Origin: Aphis gossypii
Lineage: Eukaryota > Arthropoda > Insecta > Hemiptera > Aphididae
DNA length: 64,000 nt
NCBI RefSeq assembly: GCF_020184175.1
Contig: NC_065530.1
Coordinates: forward strand, 47,717,260-47,781,259
Reading direction: 5' to 3'
How positions within the stretch are numbered: position 1 is the stretch's first letter; the number at the start of each line of letters is the position of its first letter. Made by a program: the position numbers and the translations under genes. Below the pieces are notes generated by a model that saw nothing but the letters and a program-made list of their open reading frames with translations, was not told the origin of the DNA and made no database searches. This document shows positions 42,601-54,600 of this stretch, one piece after another.

Positions 42601-45600
42601 TTTGTTCCCGTCGTATAAGCTGTATTATAGTTATTAGAATATTTCATAATTCACTCGAATTTCGAATGTTAAAAAATAGCGTTTAACGATTCACAAATCC
42701 CGATCAAAATTGTTTTACTATAATATGTACAATGTACATACCTTTATTTTTAAACATACAAATTTAATATTACAATAGGTTAACAAAGTAATATTATAAC
42801 AAGTTCTTGATTTAAATGTTTTTGGATATTTTTTTTTCTTTAGTAATAATATACTAGTATTTAAACGAAATTTTGCATAACTAATATAGGTTTAATATTA
42901 CTGTATAGAATAATATTTTAAAGTTTCAAATGTAAAAGGTAGAGTTTGGAGTTATTATCAATCAAGTGATTTTAAATTATCTAAATCAATAGTTAAATTA
43001 TGTTTAGTTCACTAAAGAAAAACTAAAATATAAAATTAAATAAAGAAATAAAAATGATTTATTAGCTTATAATGTTTAATTCCATTATGGAACGTCTTAA
43101 AATTACTGTGAATATTATGTCACGGAATAATGTTTGATGTTATGTAACGGTTAACTAAGCTTGATAGTTTATTAAGGATTATGTTAAGTCGATTAGTTTC
43201 TATATAAAAAAAAAAGGAAAAATTAAATAGATGACTTATTATTTAAAATAATTTATTTAATATTTAAATGTTATAACCTATAATAGACCAGTGCTTCCCA
43301 ACTCTTTTAGCATTCTGCTCTTCTCTGTAAGTTTTCAAAATCTCGAGCCCCTTTTCTATACGTTGAAAAAAATAATGAACTTTTTTATATACCTAACATA
43401 TAAACTATTCAATATTTGGGCTGACTACTTTTTTATTGATGATAATAATTATTATAAAATAATAAAATAATCAATTAATGTGAATAATTATAGCAATAAA
43501 TTAGTATAAAATATAGATAATATAAATATATTGTTAAAGTACCTCAGCAAAGAATATCAGTTTAATTGCTTAATACACGCAATCTTTATCGATAGGTACC
43601 TTTATTGTTATTAATTTTTCAATTTTTTCCCTACATTGTAAAATAAATATAATTTAATAAATAAAATTTCACTTCGTAATGACTGCGCCTCCCTAACAAT
43701 GTTTACACACCCTGCCCTCCTATTACAGATACACTATAATAGACTTATAACAACTACACACACGTTTTATTTTCATTAATTTCATATTATTTTCAGACTT
43801 GCCTAAAGACGGTCCGTACATCACTGGCGATAAGTCAATTTATCAGTTTGGCGACACGATCAATTTGAACTGTTCTTCAGCCAAGTCTTATCCAGCATCC
43901 AGTCTCCATTGGTACATAAATAACATTTCGGTAAGTAAAATTTAATAAAAAATCTTAACAAAGTTTGCTTTTTTAGAATTTAAAACAAAGAAAAATTTTA
44001 AAAATAAAATCTATTGAGTATGTCATTGACATACATTCGATAAAGTATGTTCTCTGTATTATTGAAACGTTAATATAAAATGGACGATTGGAATTATGTT
44101 TGTGTTACTTTTATTACGTACAGCTTAAACTAGTATAAATTAAGTAAGTCTATTTAAAAAAAAAAAAAAAAATACTATTTTCAGTTATTTTAATCGCAAA
44201 TTGGAATAAAAGTAAAATACGAGTATTTCGATTCAACACTCGTATATTAAGATAATAATATAGAAAATAAACCGTAAATAAATGGTTTCCCTCCAGTTTT
44301 GTCGTTTTCGATAACTGCAGTAGATGCACGTGTTTCTATATAGGTCTCTGGACACAATATATGACCCTTTTGCGGTAATAATATTCCCGATATGAAATAG
44401 TCTGCTCAAAGACAGATTATAATATTAATATAATTTTGCACTGTCATAAACTACGTCTACCGTCCCTCCTTGTGTTCTAGACGGTGCAAGTAAACGACTG
44501 TATGCAGATACCATCTATATTTATATTATACATTCTATATCTACGTTTTGAGTAAGTGTGTGTGTATGTCTGGCAACAAAGTAACCGGAACAAAATTACA
44601 TATTTCACCGGCTATTATAAATTCCGAATCTTTCTTTTGTACCGTGACAACAATTTTGTTTTTACTTAAAACTTTAATGTTACAATTTTTTATCCATAAG
44701 TTCTCGATCGACGGTGCAAATAAACACGCAATTTAAATTATATTTTTATCTTACACTATTTACACGCTACGGTAATACGAATTAATTTTACAATGATAAC
44801 TACAACACGTACATACAATTGCAATCAAGCAGTTCCTATCTCTTTGTATGTATAACAATTTAATGGAATAAAAAAATATGTTAAAATATATTATTACGCG
44901 TTAAAAAGACCATTAGTAATAATTATAGTTATTAAAATGTATGTTAATTAAAATTATATTAAAGGATTTCATAAAAATTATATTTAAGCGTATTATACTC
45001 GTTTATATTTCATATAAATTTATCGCTTCGTAACATGTTTTGCAGAAACATAAGAAACGTATCGTTTTTTCCATTTAATAACGACGTGTTCTATCCTTTA
45101 TATTTATTCAGTATAAATAATATACAAATATATAAACGATACATTTGTTTTACTTCAAAAACCCAAGTTATATGGATATGTATATTATATAAATATAAGA
45201 TTTACTTAAGCTGCATTGAATGTAGATAAAAATAAAGCTTTATTTTAACATAGTTTTTCTATATCTAATATTATACATTTATACATATTTTATCTTTTCA
45301 ATCTTTCATATACGAGGAGGATTTGTAAACGACAACCAAAATTTATTGATAAAATATTAATAGAATTTTGAAATTGATAAAAAAGTTAATCGCTCATACT
45401 TTCTTATAGCTATTAAGCTATTATAATTTAAATAATATATATTAATATATAATTTGAATATAAACGTGATGTATGAAGTTACTTGTAATTAGATTTCACG
45501 CTCAACTATGAATTTAAACTGAATACATTTAAAAACAAACAAATTACGTTTTACTCACAAATGGTACCTTATATTTAAAACATAAATTAGATAAATTAAA

Positions 45601-48600
45601 CATAGGTTGAATGACACTAAAACGTATAAATTGTTTATAGTTGTTACGCATTCCATGCTTGTTGTGAGGAAATAATACAAAATAATTAAGTAACAGATAT
45701 TTAATGTATTACAATCAACCATTAAAATGTCAGATTAGAACAACAAAATGTTAAACTTGTTTAAAAATGTTCCATTTAAGTTTTCAAGTTTTCAAGTTTT
45801 TTTTTTTTTTTTTGTTGTTATTTAATTCATAACCTTTGATTATTACCTTGAAGAAATGTATAATAATAATAACTATTAATATAATGTAAAAACTTTCATT
45901 TCGCTGGGTAACATAATAAAAATAAAATTTGAAAAGTTGTTGTCAATAAATAAATATTTAATTTAGTTTTCACTGTTATGTGTATAATTTTTCAAGCTTA
46001 AAAAAATGAAATGCCTTGTGATTGCATTTATTACGTGTTAATAAATTGTTATAATTATATAGAGATTTTAATATTTTACATTTTACTATACTAATATCAA
46101 TAAATATAGCTATTGTATGTTTATATTTTATTATGCGTACTTATTTAAAATATGAACGGTATCATTATTTTAGTTTTAAAACAATTTAAGTAGGTAATAC
46201 ATATTATTATTATTTAATATTATACCTTTCATCATTAATTTGAAATATCTATGAGTTTTTTAAGTCAGTCCCTCGTAATATTTAGTTAATATTATCAAAC
46301 TGTGTTTACAAACGTTTAGTAGATACATGCCTATATGCAAGTTTTTTTTTGGAACTATTTCCAAACTGTTTGAGAAACTTACAAACAACAACGAAACACG
46401 TTTAAATTAATAACAACTGTATAATAATAATAATAATATTATAATAGATGAATTTCGCTTATCCGATCAAGCCTAAAGAGTACCTACTTCAGTTAAAACA
46501 GGAAACTGCGTAGTAACGGGCTTAGCGATTTAAATCTAATCCGACATCATTCGCCAATGCGTTAAAATATGTTTATAGCGTTTAGAGAAAAAAAAACAAA
46601 TTTTTTTTTTACGACCCAAAGCTAGCTAGATTGAACTCGAGCGTTCAAAAAGTGTACGAGATAATATATTTACGGGTGCGAAAAATAATAAAATCTTTTA
46701 TTTTTTTCTATTACTGGATATTTTCGCCGAGGTGGTTTTATTGCCACCAGTGACGGGAGACGAACGTACGCGTGCTAATGAAACCCACAGCCTCGGCTGT
46801 ATCGGATTTAAGCGAAAGATAAATTCGCACAGAACAAAACGACGCCGTCAACGTAGCCGATTCGGATTCGTAATTCTTTCTCGGAGCTTTCCCTATAGCC
46901 TTATCGCTTCGCATGTTTAATTCCGTTACCGAGATTCCGCTAATATATACACTTGCTGCATGTGTTTAATTAATTGCTGTCCAAATAGTGACTACATTAA
47001 CGCACAAGTGAAACATAGCTCGTGAATTTCCACACAACTCGTTTCATTTACTGTGTATAGATATATATGTTTATATATAGTGACTTGTGGAACGTAAACA
47101 CAATTAAAAAGCATTGTTTATTAGTTGAAATAGATCGTTTTCGAGCTGACGCCAAATAGTTTCGGTGAATACGTAAATAACACTACGACGGTCGGTAACT
47201 TAAAAATATTATAGGTAGTTGATTGTTGAAATTTAATTTGAAAATGTATTAACTCGATTTGTACCGATATAACGGTGGAATTTTAAATTTTATCTTAATA
47301 ATAATATAATTCACTTTTAAAGCCGAAGCCCGAAAAACCCAACTGAAATTAATGTACTTACATATATTTAATTTAATTAAAACATAATTTTACAAAAGCT
47401 ACTAAACTTGGTCTAATAGTACACACAATAATATTTATTTTATTTTTCGAAACGTAAATATTATATACATATAGAATAAAATACTTTTAATACTTATAGC
47501 GTCTAAAACGTGTGTCTTTTAGTTCGACCATTCATAAAGTGACAAAGCATTAGCTTTTTGAGTTGAATGAAAATCTATTTCACCTGCACCTCATACACCA
47601 TGTGTAATCCTCTCAGGTCTAAGACACACGCGAAATGGATAAATTCCGGTCCGTTGGACTTGACAAATATTTCAAAAGCTTACACATTCATATTGGCAAA
47701 GAACTTGAAAGGCATTAGATTTTGTAGACGGACACTATACCTATTAGCAGCACCATCTCAGTTAACGTATGATTTTTTGAGAAAAAAAATATTTTTAGCA
47801 ATGTATTATTATATAAATTGCACTAAATAATATTTAAAACAATAATCTAATTTATAAAAATAATCAATTATTACTTCTGTATAAAAATAATATATTGTAT
47901 CTCCGTGGTTATATTTTAATTATTATGAGTTGAATAGATAAAACTCTATACATTTTTATATTTTTACAGCTATATATTAACAGTAAAATAAACCAAAATA
48001 ACAAATAAAAGTAATTAATATCTTTTTTGTTAATTGTTTGATTGATTTTTTAAGAAAATGTCTTGTGGTAGACGTGTTTTCAGTCTAGGTTTTTATATTT
48101 ATTTGTTGTTGTTTTGTAATATAATAGAGCTTCTATTATGGGTTTTTCATGGAATTTTATTGAAGTTTTCCTATTGATTTATTTCCATTTTGATACGTAG
48201 TGCAATTTATGTCATTGTGAATTTGTTTATTTCACGCAAATTTTGCGTATTTGAGTATTATTCTCGGAAATTTGTTTTGGATAAATTGTATTTTTTCATT
48301 TTTGTTGGAAAGCAGAAATTCGTGGCATGTTGAAGTTAGTAGCAATTTTATTAATTCTGTGTGTATTTGTAGCGTTTTATCTGCAGGTTTGAGGTCTGGT
48401 TTAATAGGGTGTATAATATTATTACATTATTCTTGTGTAATCTTGTTAATTTTTTTACTATCCATATAAGTTTTCTAAGTTTGTTTTTTGTCAAAGTGTA
48501 TCCGTAAATGTCGTACTGAATCTTTCATGCTGATCCATTAGATTTTTTGATTATTAATTTATATTAAGGATTGTTTTTACGTATTTTATCAAGGTAAAAA

Positions 48601-51600
48601 TATTGACTTCACTTCTGGTGACATTAAGGTATTTTGATTTAAGGATACTTCTTTAAAAGGGAGTAGGTATTTTATATATTATATTCACAATTTATTATAG
48701 AATATTAGATTCTGAACGGAGTGAAGAATGTATTGATTTTACAATGATGTATGTTTTTTTTTTTTTTTTTTTGTTTTTTTTTTTTTGTGTCTGTGTACAG
48801 CATAACTAGTCGAAATAATGCTCCAATTTCAAACAATGGGGGTGGTTTCCGATGTAAAAGTGAATATCCTTGGTGCATTATAGAGGTAAAAAGTTAACAT
48901 TTTCCAACAGTTTTCAAAAAAATCGAGAAAAACAAAAAAAAATGACGGAAAAACGGCAATTTTTACGCAAAACCAGTTTTCGACCAAATCGATTTTTTTT
49001 TATGGTTGTAATTCAAAAACTAATCACTGAAAATACTTGAAATTTTCACCAAATGTTAATGTCAGTGGTATCCGTATATAGTTAAATTTTCAAAAATTTT
49101 GACTTTTTTTGAGTTATTTATAGACTACTGAAATTTTCGATTTTTTTGAAAATTTTTTTTTAAAGTGTCGATAAAAAATTTTTGGATGACCAAAAAGTTT
49201 TGAAAATTTAATACAAGGTTCCTTATGAGTTGTTTTTAATGTAGCTAAAAAAAATTAAAAATCGTTAGTCACAATTTTTTTTTATAAGCGTTTTTAGTTC
49301 AAATTTTTACGAAATCTGTCGAAAACGCGAAAATTTGCAAGAATTTTGAAGTTGAAAAATCATAAAATTTTTTTCTTTTATAACTAAGTTTTGAAAATTT
49401 GGTACAAGGTTCTCCATACATTTTTCTTCAAATATCTGTAAAAAAAACTCTACCGGATTCAGGCAAAAAATTTTTATGAGTGTTTGAAATTTAAATTTTT
49501 ACAAAAACCGCGTTAAATAACAGTTTAGCCTCAAACGATTTTTGATATTTGTTATTATTCAAAAAGTATAAGTCGTAGATACTTGAAAATTTTACCAGTT
49601 ATTAAGATTCGCGTTTTCTTTACGTGATTTAAATTTCAAAATATTTTGACTTTTTTTGAGCTATTTATAGACAACTGAAATTTTCAATTTTTCTGAAAAA
49701 ATATTTTTGAAGTGTCGATAAAATTTTTTTGGCCCTATCAAAATACTTGAAAATTTAATACAAAGTTCCTCATATGTTATTCTTATAGTGATTAAAAAAT
49801 TATAAGAATACATAGGCACAATTTTTTTTTATTAGCATTTGAAGTTCTAATTTTGACGAAAATTCGTCAAAATTATGAATATTTGCGAAATATTTGAAGT
49901 TGAAAAATCATAAAATTTTTTGTGTTTATAACTAAGGATTAAAAATACAACACTAAGTTTTCCATAAGTTTACCTTCAAGTATCTATAGAGAAAACTCGA
50001 AGCATCATTATAGGAAAAATTTTAAGTGCGTTTGAATTTTAAATTTTAACGAAATAGCGTAATGATAACGATTTATCCTCAAACGATTTTAAATATTTGT
50101 TATTATTCAAAAAGTATAAGTCGTAGATACTTGAAAATTTTACCAGTTATTAAGATTCGCGTTTTCTTTACGTGATTTAATTTTCAAAATATTTTTTAAT
50201 ATAAGCTGGTTTTTTTAAACCACCTTTTTCACCAACCACTAGAAATTATATCCTAGGCTGACAAATCATCTTCGTTCAGAATCGTTTTTCGTATACAATG
50301 ATAACTATCATTGGATTCAAATTTAACACTCCTATAATATATAATAATGATCCATACAGCACCTAATGTACAGCAGAGCGGTACTCACTTGCCGACTTTT
50401 GTTTCTTGTTTTTTTCTCAAAAAAAAAAGAAAAAACGTTATAAAATGAGAAATTTTTGATTTACATTCAAGATGCAATTCAGAATACTATATCAAATTTT
50501 AAAAATGCGGTCGGATTTTTTTTTTTAAATATTTTGATTTCCATTTTGTCGTTGGAACATTTACAGAATTCGCTTGATTAAATTATTATCTATATATTAT
50601 AGAAATAATGTGATTGAAGCATTAATTGTTAGTTTAATATAAATGTCAATGTAATAATTAATCAACTGCGTTCAAAAACGTATCCTCAACGGTTTGATGC
50701 CCTGTCGAACGTTTTAATGATATACAGAAACATTTATATAAGAATAAAGAAACGAAATAATGTTAAATCCCTACTTGGTGTATTGTTAAAGGTTTTTTTT
50801 TTTTATAATTCATGAAATATCTTTGTACACATGTCATTGTACCTTTAATGTACATATTATATGATATTCTATAGCCATGCATAAACTTTACATTGGTTAA
50901 CTATAAATATGGAGTATAGAACAATCATTATATTACATATTCAAATGTAAAACTAAGATGAAATATTAATTTTTAATGTTTGTAATTTATCGTAATTTTA
51001 AACTTAATATAGGTATGTATTCTTATAAATAGAGATCAATGATTTTATAATGTATTTGATAAAACATGAAATCCTTAAAAAAAATGTATCTAAAATAATG
51101 TTTATTATTATTAAATTATAAATCATGGGAAACTTATTGCTTAAAATCGTGAATAATAAATAAATTAAAATCTTGTAATATAATATGTTATTGAAATTAT
51201 TGTGATGCGCGTACACTGATTTAGTTACCAGTGTTTCCATTAATGACTTTCGTTTAGTATAGCATTATTTTTTTACACAAAATACATTTCTGCATATAAG
51301 TACGATTTAAACAGCAGGTAAAAAATGTAAATAAATAAATAACTTCAGAATTTCTTAACGAGGTTGTCTTTTGCATAATATGGCGTTTAAAATATGATGT
51401 GCCGGTGAAAAGGATTATTACACGCAAGCTTCATGCACGCATTCGGTCACGGTGTGGTTTTTTTTTTTTGTCATTTAAGGGGGTACCCTGTGCCAAAATC
51501 CGGTGAACGAACCGTAATTATACAGTCAAGCAAGAGTTGAAGGGAATTCGAATTTTCATCACTATAACATTGTGTAAGAATAACTTATAATTTCAACAAG

Positions 51601-54600
51601 AAGGTTTACTCGCCAAATCAAACCTACGCTAGAAACATAACGATCATTTACCATGGTTTTATAGAACTTTAAGTTCGTGGTCCACTTTTTCCAGTTAAAT
51701 TAAAACATTTCAATTTCACAATATGTTTTTAAAATCTTCTTATGATTATTGTTTATATTATAAAAATTATGGAAGAATCTGTATTTTTTTTTTATTTACT
51801 TAATTGGAGAACACTCAAAATAAATGAATAACCTTTGAAGTCCAAACAAGATTCTGTTAAATTATTCAGTTTCTTTATTTAACGTATAAATTTATTTATT
51901 TTAAGTTCAACAATCTAGATGTTTGGATAAGATTTTTAAGACGTTCGTTTATAATATACATTATACATGTATTATCAGTATATCATTAAAAATATTATCA
52001 TAAAATACATAACCATGAATCATATATTATAAAGAAAATCACTTTCACCAATAATTTATCTCTTATAAATATATTTTAAAATATCAAACAATTTATACTC
52101 TGATGTAAAATGTTATTATATTAAAATAAGGAATTGCAAAAAATGAATGCAATGATAAATATGTCCTGTTTGATAAATGACAAATGTACTTTGAAATTAT
52201 TCAATAGTTTATTAACTACATTTAAAGCACACTTTGGTAGGTATTATATTATTTAAAAAAATTCTTAAAAAATGTGTCAATATCATCAAATATAATATGA
52301 CATGTTTTCAAAGTATGAATATTTGATAAGCAATTTAAATTTGTTAATATTATTTATTCATGACTCCCAGTAAACTATTTAAAAAAAAAAAAAACGACAA
52401 ATAAACCTCTCAAATATCTTTTTTTTTAAATTTCTATTGTGTATACTGACAAATGATTTTGGTGGGAAATTTCATTTAAACGTAGAACGCGTTATTTTTA
52501 CATGATGGTTATGGCCTGTGGAATACTTCCTTCTAACGCAGGGACATAGCCATAAGAATTTAAAGCTAAACATTTATTTTTATTTTTATTTGTGTTTTTA
52601 TTTATCACCGATTGAAACGAGTCTGTTTTCGTGATTTTTATTCATTTTATTTTAGTAAAAGTTATAATATTCAAAATATCATTACAGTTAGAAAATACTA
52701 AAACATAGGATATTAATGAATATGTGAATATGTTAATTTAGGAGTCGAGTGACGATCAATGACGGCTTAAAAAAATTGAAAATGATTACAATTGATTTCA
52801 AAATATATTTGATATTAAAAATTAAAAATACAAAATAATCGGGATAAAATAATATGCATAATGAAAAGTTAAATAGAAAAAATATTCTATTTTTATTTTA
52901 GTATAATATATTATGACAAATGAAATACAGTGAGTTTTAATTTAAAAATGCCCATCAAACTCTGTCTTTATTTTTTGACACGCCCAATATAACCTTTAGT
53001 CAGTTATTATGTAATTTCAATTGGTCTAAGAGGTTTATTGACATAAAACGTTATATATATATATACAATCAGAATACTAAACATATTTCATTTTTATGAT
53101 ACTCAATGTTATTGTTTTTCATTATTTTGTCTTTTTTAATGTACAATCAAAAGCATAAAATAAGTGTAAATTCCTCGCTAAAACATCAACTCTTAGTTTT
53201 ATTATTATATGTTGATACATTTAAAAATATTGATGAATACTATTGAATGAAATTATATTTACTTTATGTTTTTTTTTTTATTTTAACGTTGTCCATCTTT
53301 TAATGAAATAAAATGTATATACTTAATCCAAGCCACACACAATAAAATTATGTTATTTAATATAGCCAGTTTATTTGTTTTTTTATTGTTTATTTTTTTT
53401 TAATTTAATTAATATTTTGAACAATATTATGAACGCTTTTATATACATTTTGATAAATAGTAAATGTAAAAGAAGTAAATACCAAAAGTTACTTTTTATT
53501 ATTTATTTTTTTCTTAAGAGGTACAGTTAACCTTAAATAAGTTGTGCGGGGTAAATGATTACTCCACTAATTTTAAACTATGTTTATAAATTATTTTGGG
53601 TGGAGTAAAAGTGTTGGGATTTTGTCTAGCTTTTATTTGTATATCATAAAAAAAAAAAATAATAAAATTAATAAACATGAAATTTAAAATTAATAAATGT
53701 TAAAACAAACTTATTATCTTTAATAAAAAATATTTTTTTTATCTAAAAACGGATAGGTACTATAAGCCCTTATAACCTACTGAAGGCAAATATATTTTAG
53801 TTCAAAGTACCTATAATTTAGAAAAAAAGAAAAGAAAGCTACAATCGTAACGATTTTTTCTTTTTTAAATAATTATTTTTTAATAATTTATAAATGTTTG
53901 CAATAATATGTAATAGTAATTATTTTATAGTAACTAAACAATAATTAAATGCTAATAGCTAATAAATTTTCAAATTAATAATTTCTATCATTAATTTTAC
54001 TATTATTATCATTATTATTATACATATATACATACAACCAATTAGTTTTCTCATCATTATTTTGAAGAATATATTATAATATAGGTACAAACCATTTGTG
54101 AGATACCTAAATAAATTTTTACATGATAAAACAAAGCTTTTTATAAATATTTTACGTAGATGTGAAAATAATGATTTTTGCACGTATACTCACGATTATT
54201 GTGTATGTGATGTGCTATAAATATATATTTATTATTATTATTATTATTCATTTTTGAGTTACGTAAGTTCATATAATACGTGTGTGCGTGTGTTTTACAG
54301 GCGAGAGAAGAATCTTTGAAGAGTTTCCCAGCACAAAAACACCCTCGAGGACTTGTGACGACAACTTTGGGGTTGCATTTACCTTTAGACGCGGAAACTG
54401 TGTTGAACGGGGCAGTGAGGGTTAGGTGTGTGGCGGTACTATCACCCGTATTATGGAGTAGTGACAACGAGAAAGTGCTGCCCAGACAAGATAAAAGAGA
54501 AGCACTCCTGCTTGGTAACAAATTACATTTATTTATATTTTATACATTTGTATCGAAAATAAAAAATGTATAACTATACTGACAGTTGTTATTACATTTA

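Larger units (their letters stand above)
9904..43796 (+). other. 33.9 kb intron between the two Ig domains of the Beat gene
   Basis: Bounded by gtaagt at 9904 and attttcag at 43796, with phases that match across it. No coding exon with recognisable homology was seen inside. It contains CpG-rich islands (about 16.2-16.45, 17.95-18.37, 24.8-25.25, 26.4-26.95, 30.6-31.0 and 37.0-37.6 kb), a TA-flanked inverted-repeat transposon, hAT-like pieces, and (TG)n, (AT)n, (AAT)n and (AAATT)n microsatellites. Long introns are usual for axon-guidance genes of the Ig superfamily. Confidence 0.8.
48708..50283. mobile_element. 1.58 kb non-autonomous element with 11 bp terminal inverted repeats
   Basis: The left end reads GATTCTGAACG at 48708 and the right end at 50283 is its exact reverse complement (CGTTCAGAATC). 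The interior has no coding capacity and consists mostly of a repeated T/A-rich unit of about 547 bases. No matching target-site duplication was found at these boundaries, so the true ends may lie slightly outside. The right flank to about 50410 (cattggattcaaatttaaca and onward) may belong to it. It lies about 150 bases from the LINE remnant. Confidence 0.6.
43931..54300 (+). other. 10.4 kb intron splitting Ig domain 2 of the Beat gene
   Basis: Runs from gtaagt at 43931 to ttttacag at 54300 with compatible phase 0. It holds a CpG-rich block at about 46.5-46.93 kb, an unrecognised 87-codon open frame at 47.57-47.83 kb, an antisense LINE remnant, a large inverted-repeat element with internal tandem units, and otherwise AT-rich sequence with poly(A)/poly(T) runs. 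Confidence 0.8.

Noticed and set aside
48251..48469. 72-codon plus-strand open frame
   Set aside because: It is antisense to the LINE remnant, whose minus-strand reading carries the recognisable motifs.
54141..54521. 126-codon minus-strand open frame, the longest in the window
   Set aside because: It is the shadow of the Beat exon at 54301-54514 extended by low-complexity flanks. It includes poly-Asn from the (ATT)n run.
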